NCBI RefSeq assembly: GCF_024172085.1
Contig: NZ_JAMZDZ010000001.1
Coordinates: 7,998,001 to 8,062,000 of the forward strand
Origin: Hamadaea flava
Lineage (GTDB): Bacteria; Actinomycetota; Actinomycetes; Mycobacteriales; Micromonosporaceae
Direction: 5' to 3'
DNA: 64,000 nucleotides
The notes under the pieces are model-generated. The model searched no databases and had not been told where the DNA came from. It saw only the letters and a list, made by a program, of their open reading frames with translations. This document shows positions 15,243 to 23,213 of this stretch, one piece after another. Made by a program: the position numbers and the translations under genes. The first letter of the stretch is position 1; each line of letters opens with the position of its first letter.

Positions 15243-18086
15243 GTGATCCGGGCATATCGCAGACTCATGGTCGCCTCCGCGGCCGCCCTCCTCGTCGTCA
15301 CCGCTGGAACCGCCGCCACCGCGGACCCGGCCACGACGGATCTGACCACCACGACTACAACCTCGGCGACCACCGACGGCGGATTGTTGTTGCCGGGCCT
15401 GACGGCATCGGCCTACACGATCACCCTGATCACCGGTGACCAGGTCACGATGCAGCAGACCAGTGGTCGCTACACCGTCACCGCCACGGCGGCTCAGCGC
15501 GCCGACGGCACGATCCCCGCCATCGATGTCAAAGCCAAGTTCGGCGCCGATTCGGCGGTTTCCAGTGTGATCGCACTGCCGGCCGACGCCGCCGGACTGG
15601 TCAAGGCCGGTGTCGTCGACCGCAACGCGTTCGACGTGCTCTGGCTGGCGAAGCGATCGGCGGCGGGCGACACCTCGCTGCCGGTGACGGTCAAGTTCGG
15701 CTCCGGGCTGGACGTCGCGGCGCTGACCGAGGCCGCATCCGTCCTGCCCGGTGCCGCGGTCGCCGCGACCAGCCAGGCGGCCGGCACGGTCGACGTCCGC
15801 GTCGACGCCGCCAAGGCCACCCAGTTCTGGGCCGGCGTCGTGGCCTCCGGCTCCGCCGGGGACCTCACGGACTATCTGGTACGCGGCGTCGCACCGAAGC
15901 TGGAGCACGGCGTACTGGGGCTCTGGCCGACGGGCCACCGTTCCTCGACGATGACGCCGCAGACCGACACGGGCCAGCCGCAGTTCGACGTCACCTGGAC
16001 CATCACCGCACCCAGCGGCGCGCAACAGCAGAACTGCAACGGACTCATCGTGACCATGTGCCTGTTCGTCGAGCCCAGCTTGGCCCAGGTCGGCGGGTCG
16101 GCGATCGGAACGCCGTACGCGTTGCAGAGCCTGAGCTGCGTGACGATCGATCCCTGCACGGGCTATGAGGCGAAGTTCCGGGTGCCGGCCGGCGTCTACG
16201 AGGGCGGCGGTCTGATGACCTTCCGGCTCGCCGGCGTCGACCAGATCTTCAACTTCGAGGTCCCGGAGTTCACCGTCGACCAGAACCTGACCATCACGAC
16301 GGACGGCGGCTCGGCTCAGCAGCTGACCGTCGAGACGCCCCGGCCGAACGAGACCTACAACGGCACCCTGCTCACCTACCGCAGCTTCGCCAACGGCGCC
16401 GGCGGGGTCTCGATGGTGTTCACCATGTACGGCCACGCCAACTACTGGGCGGTGCCCAGTGCCCCGATCACGGTGGGCACCTTCCACCTGGGCCAGAACT
16501 GGGTCCTCGGCGAGCCATACGTCAGCATGAAAGTCGTCAAGCCCACCAAACGGCCGCTGGCCGCGATTCAGGCCGGCAACAACTACTGGGTGAGCCAGTC
16601 GTTCGCCCACTTCACCGGACGGCAGACCCTGGAACTGGTCGACGGCGGCCTGGGCCGGGCGGAAGACCTGGCCAAGATCGACGCTCGGGGCAAGCTCGTG
16701 ATGCTGCAGATCGACGACGACAAGCTCGGCGGCATCTGCGAAATCGGCACGCCGGCGCTCGACCGCGCGAAGGCCGCCGGCGCGGTCGGCGTACTCGTCG
16801 ACCCGGTTGCCAGCAACGGGCCGTGGCCGACCACGGTGTGCGAGTTGCTGCCGATCCTGCCGGCCTTCTGGAACCAGCCTTCGCAGGGCCGCCCCGAACT
16901 CCCGTACGCCGCGGTCACCCACACCGAGGCGGAGCAGCTGCTCGCGATGATGCGTACCGGGACCGTCAAGATCGAGGTCACCGGGTCGTCGCAGATCAGC
17001 CCGTACGTCTACAACCTGCACCTCTACCACGAAGGGCAGATCCCGGCCTCGCTCCACACCAAGCTCAGCGACAGCCAGCTCGCCGAGGTCCAGACGACCC
17101 TGAACGGATCGCCCACCGAACCCGACACGATGACCTACTCGGCCTTCCGCAAGAACCAGCACGCGACGGGCGGCGTCATGCTGGTCGGCCTCACCGGGGG
17201 CGTCCGCTACACCACCTACCAAGGACCGGTCTCACCCGACCTGGTCCGGGTCCAGCGGGACCTGTCGAACCATGGAACCGTGGAGGTGGTCGACCAGGCG
17301 GGCCCGATCGGTTCCCAGCAGTGGGGGACCGGACCGCTGGTGCCCGGCGCGCCGGAGCTGTCGACCAAGGTCTTCGAGGCCCGGCCGGGCGACTTCGACG
17401 GCGACGACTTCTACACCGCGGTCACCATCTGCTCGTTCTGCCGGCAGGGCGACACCTTCTATCCGCTCCTGCACCTGATCACCGGGGCGAGCCCGAACAT
17501 CGTCAACGGTGCGTACATCTTCGCGCCGGAGAACCTGCACATGTACGCCGACGGCAAGGAACTGGCGCAGGGCAGCGACTTCCTCTGGGGCGCGGTCTAC
17601 GACCTGCCCGAGGAGGCCAAGCGGTACGAGCTGACCGGGTCCAACAACGGCGGCGCCACCACGACGAAGTGGGGCTTCACCTCGGCGGCGCCGACCGCGG
17701 ACGGCCGGCAGCAGGGAACCTGGTGCCCGCAGGGGATCGGCGTGCTCTGCCGATCCGAGTCGCTGCTGTTCCTGCGCTACGACGCCGGGCTCGACGCGAC
17801 CGGTTCGATCACCGGTGGCGGCAAGCACGAACTGCGGATCACGGCGTACCACCAGGGCATCGAAAGCGCGACCACCGGGAATCTGGAGTTGTCGCTCAGT
17901 TTTGACGGCGGGACCACCTGGCAGCCGGTGAAGGCGACGGCCAAGGGTGGCGGAGAGTTCGTGGCGAGCTACCGCGCACCGCGCGCCGGCGAGACCGACG
18001 GCACGGTCAGCATCAAGGCCAATGCCTCGGATCGCGACGGCAACACGATCGAGCAGACCGTGCTCGGCGCGTTCACCGTCAAGTGA
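15243..18086 (+). CDS. Secreted subtilase-like protein lacking the catalytic domain, with PA domain
   Basis: 947 aa with a Sec signal peptide. The N-terminus (ITLITGDQVTM, then TVDVRVDAAKATQFWAG) looks like the propeptide of large actinomycete S8 peptidases. The C-terminus (GTVSIKANASDRDGNTIEQT) matches their last beta domain. Residues about 445-580 form a protease-associated (PA) domain. The S8 core is absent: no DTG, HGTH or GTSMA motif occurs anywhere. It may bind or protect substrate or partner protein for the protease encoded immediately upstream. GTG 15243 has AAGGAG 7 bp before it; ATG 15213 lacks one. A strong hairpin follows the stop. Confidence 0.8.
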   Translation: MIRAYRRLMVASAAALLVVTAGTAATADPATTDLTTTTTTSATTDGGLLLPGLTASAYTITLITGDQVTMQQTSGRYTVTATAAQRADGTIPAIDVKAKFGADSAVSSVIALPADAAGLVKAGVVDRNAFDVLWLAKRSAAGDTSLPVTVKFGSGLDVAALTEAASVLPGAAVAATSQAAGTVDVRVDAAKATQFWAGVVASGSAGDLTDYLVRGVAPKLEHGVLGLWPTGHRSSTMTPQTDTGQPQFDVTWTITAPSGAQQQNCNGLIVTMCLFVEPSLAQVGGSAIGTPYALQSLSCVTIDPCTGYEAKFRVPAGVYEGGGLMTFRLAGVDQIFNFEVPEFTVDQNLTITTDGGSAQQLTVETPRPNETYNGTLLTYRSFANGAGGVSMVFTMYGHANYWAVPSAPITVGTFHLGQNWVLGEPYVSMKVVKPTKRPLAAIQAGNNYWVSQSFAHFTGRQTLELVDGGLGRAEDLAKIDARGKLVMLQIDDDKLGGICEIGTPALDRAKAAGAVGVLVDPVASNGPWPTTVCELLPILPAFWNQPSQGRPELPYAAVTHTEAEQLLAMMRTGTVKIEVTGSSQISPYVYNLHLYHEGQIPASLHTKLSDSQLAEVQTTLNGSPTEPDTMTYSAFRKNQHATGGVMLVGLTGGVRYTTYQGPVSPDLVRVQRDLSNHGTVEVVDQAGPIGSQQWGTGPLVPGAPELSTKVFEARPGDFDGDDFYTAVTICSFCRQGDTFYPLLHLITGASPNIVNGAYIFAPENLHMYADGKELAQGSDFLWGAVYDLPEEAKRYELTGSNNGGATTTKWGFTSAAPTADGRQQGTWCPQGIGVLCRSESLLFLRYDAGLDATGSITGGGKHELRITAYHQGIESATTGNLELSLSFDGGTTWQPVKATAKGGGEFVASYRAPRAGETDGTVSIKANASDRDGNTIEQTVLGAFTVK

Positions 18087-18088
18087 TC

Positions 18089-18126
18089 GACGGGTGCGAA
18101 GGCCCGCGTGGGCCTTCGCACCCGTC
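18089..18126. terminator. Strong 17-bp hairpin, bidirectional
   Basis: GACGGGTGCGAAGGCCC (18089-18105) pairs perfectly with 18110-18126 around a GCGT loop. It starts two bases past the stop of the secreted protein gene and ends 13 bp before the 3' end of the convergent CPBP gene, so it can stop both transcripts. Confidence 0.9.
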
Positions 18127-18139
18127 CTGTGTGGAGATG

Positions 18140-18949
18140 TCAGACGAGGCCCAGGACGATCGCGACGGTGCCGACCGTCGCCATGAGCAGGGCCGAACCG
18201 GGATGCATACCGATCGAGAGCCGGATGTCGTGCTTGCGCCAGACCAGCCAGATCCCCGGGAACAGGAAGATGAGCTTGGACAGCACGGTCCACGGCGCCC
18301 AGAAGTGATACACCGAGAACAGGACCGTGTTGAGCACCGGCGCTCCCCAGCGCAGATGGGCGATGCGAGGCAGCAGGAAGCCGCGGAAGTAGAACTCCTC
18401 GATCAGGGGCAGGGTGAATCCGGTCAGCGGCAGGCACACCAGCATGGTGATCACCAGCATCGAGTGCGAGTATCCGTCGAGATAGGTGGTGGCGCTGCCA
18501 CCGGCCCCTTCGAACGGGACCCAGGTGAAGAAGGTCTCGTAGACGACGTTGTCCAGCGGCACGAGGGCGAGCGAGACCACCGTCATCCAGACCATGAGAC
18601 CCGCGATCATCGCGGTGACCTTCCCCCGTGGGATCGGCTTGTCCAGGTAGCCGACCACACCCTGGAGCGAGTATCGGCCGTTGCGTCGGCGGCCGAGCCA
18701 CAATAATCCGAACAGGACCGGAATGAGGACGATGACCAGGGCGATCGCCCAAGCCAGGAAGATCGGATATGCCATCGCCTTGACCAACGGTTCGGCGATG
18801 AACAGGTACGCGGCGACGATCAGGGCGCCGGGCACCAGGTGCAGCGCGATCGACAGAGCGACGGAGTGGCGGTCGGCCAGCAGCAGCTCGACGATGCGGT
18901 TCGGCCGGGCCGCTGTCGCCGCGGCCGTGGGGGTCAGCGTGTTCTCCAT
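18140..18949 (-). CDS. CPBP-family intramembrane glutamic endopeptidase
   Basis: 269 aa with about eight membrane spans. The family motifs are present: EE at 184-185 followed by Arg189 (PLIEEFYFRG) and the second motif FSVYHFW with His215. These form the catalytic site of CAAX/Rce1-type (CPBP) glutamate proteases inside the membrane. Bacterial members process peptides or exported substrates and sometimes confer bacteriocin immunity; the substrate here is not predictable. The ATG start lies at the end of a short leader containing two copies of CTGTC[GA]CGGCC (18973-18994, plus strand). Confidence 0.85.
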   Translation of the reverse strand: MENTLTPTAAATAARPNRIVELLLADRHSVALSIALHLVPGALIVAAYLFIAEPLVKAMAYPIFLAWAIALVIVLIPVLFGLLWLGRRRNGRYSLQGVVGYLDKPIPRGKVTAMIAGLMVWMTVVSLALVPLDNVVYETFFTWVPFEGAGGSATTYLDGYSHSMLVITMLVCLPLTGFTLPLIEEFYFRGFLLPRIAHLRWGAPVLNTVLFSVYHFWAPWTVLSKLIFLFPGIWLVWRKHDIRLSIGMHPGSALLMATVGTVAIVLGLV

Positions 18950-19094
18950 GCCGAGAATGGTTGGCCCGAGCGCTGTCGCGGCCCTGTCACGGCCCTGACA
19001 TCGGCTCAGTGCGATCTGTCAGTCGGCAGGACGACGAGCTTTCCGTGCCTGCGCAGGTCGCAGCCCCGCTCGCGGGGGAGCCCGGCCTTTGGGA

Positions 19095-19111
19095 GATCGG
19101 CGGAGCCGATC
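19095..19111. terminator. Hairpin at the end of the LPXTG-like gene
   Basis: GATCGGC (19095-19101) and GCCGATC (19105-19111) form a perfect 7-bp stem around a three-base loop, overlapping the minus-strand stop codon at 19110-19112. It is short and has no T-tract. Confidence 0.4.
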
Positions 19112-20345
19112 ACCCCTCCAGCAGACTCCGCCGACGCAGGACATACACGAAGCCGAGACCGACGAGCAGCAACAACAGGGCACCGCCGATGAGTAGCCGG
19201 AGGCTCGCGCCGGTCACCGGCATGGATCCGCCTGACCCACTCGTGGTCGCGCCGGCGGTCGGAACGCTGTCCGTCGGAGTCGGCGACGGGCTCGGCGGCA
19301 CGACCGGCGACCAGGCCACCGTGTTGTCGGTACTCGTGGACGCGGCGCTGTCCAGCCCCGCTGCGCTCTTGGCCGCCCCGGCCGGAATCGCCGCGGTCAC
19401 CGTGCCGTCTGTGGTCATCCCGGTGACGTTCACCGTGTACGCGGCACCGCTGCCGGCGACAGTGGCGACCAGGGTGCCGCCGACGGTGCTGCCGGCGAAA
19501 CTGATGTCGGCGGCGTCGAAGCCGGTGACCGGTTCGCTGAACGTGACCGCGAATTCGATCGCCGTCAGCGACGTCGGATCAGTCTGATCGGGTTCCTGCT
19601 CGATCGTCACCGTCGGTGCGACCGGCGTCCAGTCCACAGTGTTGTCCGTGCTGGTCGAGGCGGCGCTCGGATTGCCTGCCGCGTCGGTCGCGGCACCCGC
19701 GCCGATCGACGCCACCACCGTGCCTTCGGTGGTCATCCCGATGACCTTCACCGTGTACGCAGCAGCGCTGCCGGTGACGGTCGCGGCGAGGGTGCCACCA
19801 GCGGTACTCCCGGTGAAGCTGATGTCGGCGGCGTCGAAGCCGGTGACCGGCTCGCTGAAGGTGACCGCGTACGCGATGGGGGTGGTCGACGCCGGATCGG
19901 TTTGACTGGGAACCTGATCGATGATCACCGTCGGCGCGGTGCCGTCGGGCGTCCAGGACACGCTGTTGTCTGTGCTCGTGGACGCTTCGTTCGGCTCGCC
20001 GCCGCCGTTGGTCGCGACACCCGCCGCAATACCGGCGACGACGGTGCCTTCGGTGGTCATCCCGGTGACGCTGACCGTGTATGCGGCGGCGCTGCCGGTG
20101 ACGGTTGCGACCAGGGTGCCGCCGGCGGTGCTGCCGGTGAAGCCGATGTCGGCGGCGTCGAAGCCGGTGACCGGTTCGCTGAACGTGACCGCGAAGTTGA
20201 TCGGAGCCGAGGACGTCGGGTCGCTTTGTGCCGGGGCCTGATTGATCGTCACCGTCGGCGATGCCGCGTACGCCGGAGCCGCGAGCAGCTGGCTCAGGAC
20301 CAACACCGTGCCGAGCAGGATTGCGGAACCGGCACGAGCCGACAT
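19110..20345 (-). CDS. Sortase-anchored surface protein with three Ig-like repeats
   Basis: 411 aa. Sec signal peptide (1 to about 28). Three tandem repeats of about 105 residues share FAVTFSEPVTGFDAADI near the middle and STSTDN near the end; this is a bacterial Ig-like/cadherin-like fold. A Pro/Ser/Thr linker leads to a sorting signal: MPVTGA, a hydrophobic helix and the basic tail RRRSLLEG. Met replaces the usual Leu of LPXTG. It is probably a wall-attached adhesin or scaffold. ATG 20345 has AAGGGG 6 bp before it. Confidence 0.85.
   Translation of the reverse strand: MSARAGSAILLGTVLVLSQLLAAPAYAASPTVTINQAPAQSDPTSSAPINFAVTFSEPVTGFDAADIGFTGSTAGGTLVATVTGSAAAYTVSVTGMTTEGTVVAGIAAGVATNGGGEPNEASTSTDNSVSWTPDGTAPTVIIDQVPSQTDPASTTPIAYAVTFSEPVTGFDAADISFTGSTAGGTLAATVTGSAAAYTVKVIGMTTEGTVVASIGAGAATDAAGNPSAASTSTDNTVDWTPVAPTVTIEQEPDQTDPTSLTAIEFAVTFSEPVTGFDAADISFAGSTVGGTLVATVAGSGAAYTVNVTGMTTDGTVTAAIPAGAAKSAAGLDSAASTSTDNTVAWSPVVPPSPSPTPTDSVPTAGATTSGSGGSMPVTGASLRLLIGGALLLLLVGLGFVYVLRRRSLLEG
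19305..20258 (-). repeat. Three ~315-bp coding repeats
   Basis: The three Ig-like repeats of the surface protein are also clearly related at DNA level. Blocks such as GACCGCGTACG and GCGTCGAAGCCGGTGACCGG recur with a spacing close to 0.3 kb (near 19520, 19840 and 20160). They could recombine and change repeat number. Boundaries are approximate. Confidence 0.6.
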
Positions 20346-20440
20346 GGCGTACCCCTTCGAAGGACCGGTGACCGCTGCAAGGTAACACGGTGATTCGTGC
20401 GAAACCCGCACTTCTTTCGTTGGTACGGTCGTCTATCGCT

Positions 20441-21535
20441 TCAGGATGGTTCGGCTGCCTGCGGTGGCGCTTTGGCCCCGCGTTTGGCAAGCAAGCCGGC
20501 GAGCAGCATGACTACCACGCCGATCGCCACGCCGCACAACGTCCACAGCACCCGGTAGCCCTCGGCGCCGTAGTCGGAGGGCGACGGAAGGTCGATCAGG
20601 ACCAGCACTCCTGCGGCGATGGCCGCGGTATAGATCGCGTAGTTCCAGAAGCGGATCGCCACCCCGTGCATCAGCAGGACGAGCGCGACCATTTCGAGTC
20701 CGCGTAAGGTCGTCACCTGATTGACTCCGTTGACGCCGGCCGGGATCAGCAACAGCAGCGCGGCCGCGGCGGCGCCGATCAGCGCCCCGGCGACGCGCTG
20801 CATGCCGACGAGGGTCGTCTGCTGCAGGCCGGGCTGCATCGTCACGATGGCCGCGATCGGCATCCAATAACCGTGCGAGAGGTTCAGCCCGAACGCGAGT
20901 GCGACCGTCACGGCGATGACGACCGCGCGGACCACCGCGTACATGATCAGTGGCCGCGTCAGCTTCCGTTGAGCGGTATCGCCTGGCAGTTCCGCGATCG
21001 GCTGGGGACGGTCCGACCGCCCGCGGATCAGCCACTCGGCGAACGTCACCACGATCCACAGCGCCGACCCGCCGATCCAGGCGACCACCTGCGCCCAGGT
21101 GTGGTTGGTAATGCGGGATTGCTGATCGATGCCGACCGCGAATCCGAGAGTGATGAGGAACCAGAGATTGAGCAGCAGCCCCGCCGCGAAGCGATGCGCC
21201 CCGAGACCGATGGCCAGCCCGGCGGCCAGCGTCACCACAAAAGCCGCGAGCACCAGCCAGCCCCAGGCCGCCTGCCCGAGACCGAACCCCAGAGCGGTCA
21301 GGCCCGCGCCGATCAGCGCGAACACGGCGATGCGCAGAGCGCGTCGCCCGTAACCGCCGCCCGGGTCGGCCAGCCAGGCGAACAACACGCCGAACAGTGC
21401 GCTGAGCAGGTACTGCTCGTTGCCGAACGCCCAGAAGACCAGCATCGGCACTAGTGCGACGTCCAGGAACAGCACTGCCCGGGGCCAGTTGACTCCGGCA
21501 GGGTTGACCGCGAACACCTTCGACAGCACTTTCAC
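20441..21535 (-). CDS. FUSC-family membrane protein (aromatic acid exporter-like)
   Basis: 364 aa with two blocks of about five to six membrane helices (roughly 20-165 and 200-345) flanking a short charged loop. The block beginning SHGYWMPIAAIVTMQPGLQQT is the characteristic FUSC_2 region of fusaric-acid-resistance/aromatic-acid efflux proteins. It lacks the long cytoplasmic domain of the E. coli family members, as is normal for actinobacterial short forms. The start is GTG. It stands alone upstream of the surface-protein gene on the same strand, about 95 bp away. Confidence 0.8.
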   Translation of the reverse strand: MKVLSKVFAVNPAGVNWPRAVLFLDVALVPMLVFWAFGNEQYLLSALFGVLFAWLADPGGGYGRRALRIAVFALIGAGLTALGFGLGQAAWGWLVLAAFVVTLAAGLAIGLGAHRFAAGLLLNLWFLITLGFAVGIDQQSRITNHTWAQVVAWIGGSALWIVVTFAEWLIRGRSDRPQPIAELPGDTAQRKLTRPLIMYAVVRAVVIAVTVALAFGLNLSHGYWMPIAAIVTMQPGLQQTTLVGMQRVAGALIGAAAAALLLLIPAGVNGVNQVTTLRGLEMVALVLLMHGVAIRFWNYAIYTAAIAAGVLVLIDLPSPSDYGAEGYRVLWTLCGVAIGVVVMLLAGLLAKRGAKAPPQAAEPS

Positions 21536-21796
21536 GGAGGGCCCCCGCTGTCGTTGCCTCGATTGCTCAAACCGATGGTTCCGTTGAGTCCGTTACGCGC
21601 TTATTGTCCACGCGTGAAGGGTGCTCGGAGGCGCCTACGGCCATTCGGTCATCGGGGCTCGCAAAGGCAGGCCGAGCCGCGACCCATAAGCCGAAGGTTA
21701 AGCCTGCGATACCATCGTCGCCGTTGATCGCCTGCTCAGAAGCCCTGACGATGAAACTCCACCGCGGATTCGAGCGGCACAGACCCGAGGGATTGC
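21536..21796. other. 261-bp divergent intergenic region
   Basis: This gap separates the FUSC gene (minus) from the GNAT gene (plus). Frames cross it but none has a start with a ribosome-binding site or a recognisable product. I see no strong hairpin or paired motif. Confidence 0.5.
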
Positions 21797-22723
21797 ATGA
21801 AACTCACTGTTCGCATCGCCCATCGCGACGAATTGCCCGCACTGACGACCTTCCCGAACGACGACGAGCGCAACGGCGCAACCGCTGCGTACCTGGCCGG
21901 TCTGCTGGAAAGTGGGTGCACTCGGCCAGAGTGGTGCGTGGTCGCCGAGCGCGACGGCCGGCTGACCGGCAACGTCGTGCTGTGGACGATTCCCGGTCGC
22001 ACGGCGCCGATGGACCTCGTGCTGCTGGAACCGGGCGATCCGGACACAGGGGAGGCGCTGCTGGCACACGCCGCGGACCTGGCCCGCTCGCTCGGCGCGC
22101 AGTCGCAAGGGCACGTCCTCGACTCCCCGGCGCAGGCCCCGCAGTTCCAGCGGGACCCCGAGTCGCGCGAGAAGCTGCTGGCGGCCGCCGGCTTCACGAT
22201 CAGCCGCGACGGCTGCCGGTTCCTGTGGACCGCGAACGATCCGATGCCGAACCAGGACGAGCGCCTGCACTGGCGTTCGCTGACCGACCTGGGCGAGGAA
22301 CCCTTCGTGGACCTGCTCGCCGACACCTTCACCGACACCAAGGACTCGATCTTTCAAGCCGAGATCGCCGAACACGGCCTACGTGGCGCGGCCGAACGCA
22401 ATCTCGCCGAGATGCAGGAAATGGATCACGAACCCGCCTGGTTCGAGATCGGCTACGACGAGCGCGACCAGCCCGTAGCGATCAGCCTGCCCGCGCGGAC
22501 GAGCAACTCGGCAGTGATCGGCCTAGTCGCCGTCGCGCCGGCCAGCCGGGGCCAGGGGTACGCCACCAGCGTGGTCGCCCGGGGCACCCAGCTGCTGGTC
22601 GAAGCCGGCGCCGACGAGATCCGCGGCGACTGCGACGCGGGCAACATCGGCATGTTCAAGGCGTTCCAGCGCGCGGGCTACCACAACTTCGCCAACCGGA
22701 AGATGTTCAGCCGCCCGTTGTGA
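21797..22723 (+). CDS. GNAT-family N-acetyltransferase, tandem-domain type
   Basis: 308 aa, twice the size of a single GNAT domain. The N-terminal half (about 1-150) is a degenerate GNAT fold. The C-terminal half has the acetyl-CoA motif A as VAVAPASRGQGYATSVV near residue 245, then DCDAGNIGMFKAFQRAGY, typical of motif B. It transfers an acyl group from CoA to an amine of unknown identity. The start follows CCCGAGGGATTGC, a moderate ribosome-binding site. It is a single gene. Confidence 0.85.
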   Translation: MKLTVRIAHRDELPALTTFPNDDERNGATAAYLAGLLESGCTRPEWCVVAERDGRLTGNVVLWTIPGRTAPMDLVLLEPGDPDTGEALLAHAADLARSLGAQSQGHVLDSPAQAPQFQRDPESREKLLAAAGFTISRDGCRFLWTANDPMPNQDERLHWRSLTDLGEEPFVDLLADTFTDTKDSIFQAEIAEHGLRGAAERNLAEMQEMDHEPAWFEIGYDERDQPVAISLPARTSNSAVIGLVAVAPASRGQGYATSVVARGTQLLVEAGADEIRGDCDAGNIGMFKAFQRAGYHNFANRKMFSRPL

Positions 22724-22731
22724 CGGGCCGC

Positions 22732-22770
22732 TTCAGCAGAACGGGCCGACCGTTCAGCAGAACGGGCCGA
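22732..22770. repeat. Two perfect 18-bp direct repeats
   Basis: TTCAGCAGAACGGGCCGA occurs at 22732-22749 and 22753-22770 with a 21-bp period. The repeat spans the stop codon and last residues of the minus-strand small gene, so it looks like a recent tandem duplication of that gene's 3' end. Confidence 0.85.
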
Positions 22771-23071
22771 ATCGAAGGTCCCACCGTCCGGCGACGACCT
22801 CGGCGATGTAGGGGTGCCTGCGCCAGCCGCGGCAGCGTGCGACGATCAGCAGCCGCCACGCATCCGGGGTCACACCGGACGGTGACCCCGGTAGCAGGCG
22901 TACGCGGCGACCCAGGCAGGCCCCGCATCGGCCGCAGACCGTCGAGTCCGCCAACGCCTGGGCGAGCACCTCGACCAGCTCGGCTTCCGACTCGGTCGGC
23001 GCGGCGGAGGGCAGATCAGCCGCGCCGGACCGCCACGATAACCACGAACTCGACGGCAGCCCCCACTCCAT
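22754..23071 (-). CDS. Small Cys-rich protein, zinc-ribbon-like
   Basis: About 105 aa. The conserved-looking core is VCGRCGACLGRRVRLL, then WRLLIVARCRGWRRHPYIAEV; the CxxCxxC knuckle and later Cys could bind a metal. I do not know a function for this type. The first 35 residues are low complexity, and the true start may lie inside. It is divergent from the LuxR-type gene at 23214 across a 142-bp gap that holds a palindrome-containing motif. Confidence 0.55.
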   Translation of the reverse strand: MEWGLPSSSWLSWRSGAADLPSAAPTESEAELVEVLAQALADSTVCGRCGACLGRRVRLLPGSPSGVTPDAWRLLIVARCRGWRRHPYIAEVVAGRWDLRFGPFC

Positions 23072-23106
23072 TCGGACACCATCGCCCCGCCGCGAGGTTC
23101 TTCGCG

Positions 23107-23135
23107 CCCGTCATAGTCCCTGGTCCAAACCAGGG
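23107..23135. promoter_or_regulatory. Shared 20-bp motif plus palindrome before the second LAL gene
   Basis: CCCGTCATAGTCCCTGGTCC (23107-23126) matches CCCGTGAAAGTCCCTGGTCC at 27542-27561 in 18 of 20 positions. Here it runs into the inverted repeat CCCTGGT-CCAA-ACCAGGG (23118-23135). A -10-like TAGGCT lies at 23159-23164, about 50 bp before the LuxR-type gene. Confidence 0.55.
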
Positions 23136-23213
23136 TTGCCGGGGTGCCCGGGACGCTAGGCTCGGACGATCTGAGGTCGCGGGTCCCGCGAAGTCACCCT
23201 CCGTGGAGGCGCC

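Noticed and set aside
15174-17222. Long minus-strand frame opposite the subtilase-like protein
   Set aside because: No domain or ribosome-binding site; composition mirrors the sense strand.
21604-21796. Gene upstream of the GNAT enzyme
   Set aside because: An open frame runs across the GNAT start but has no start signal or recognisable product.
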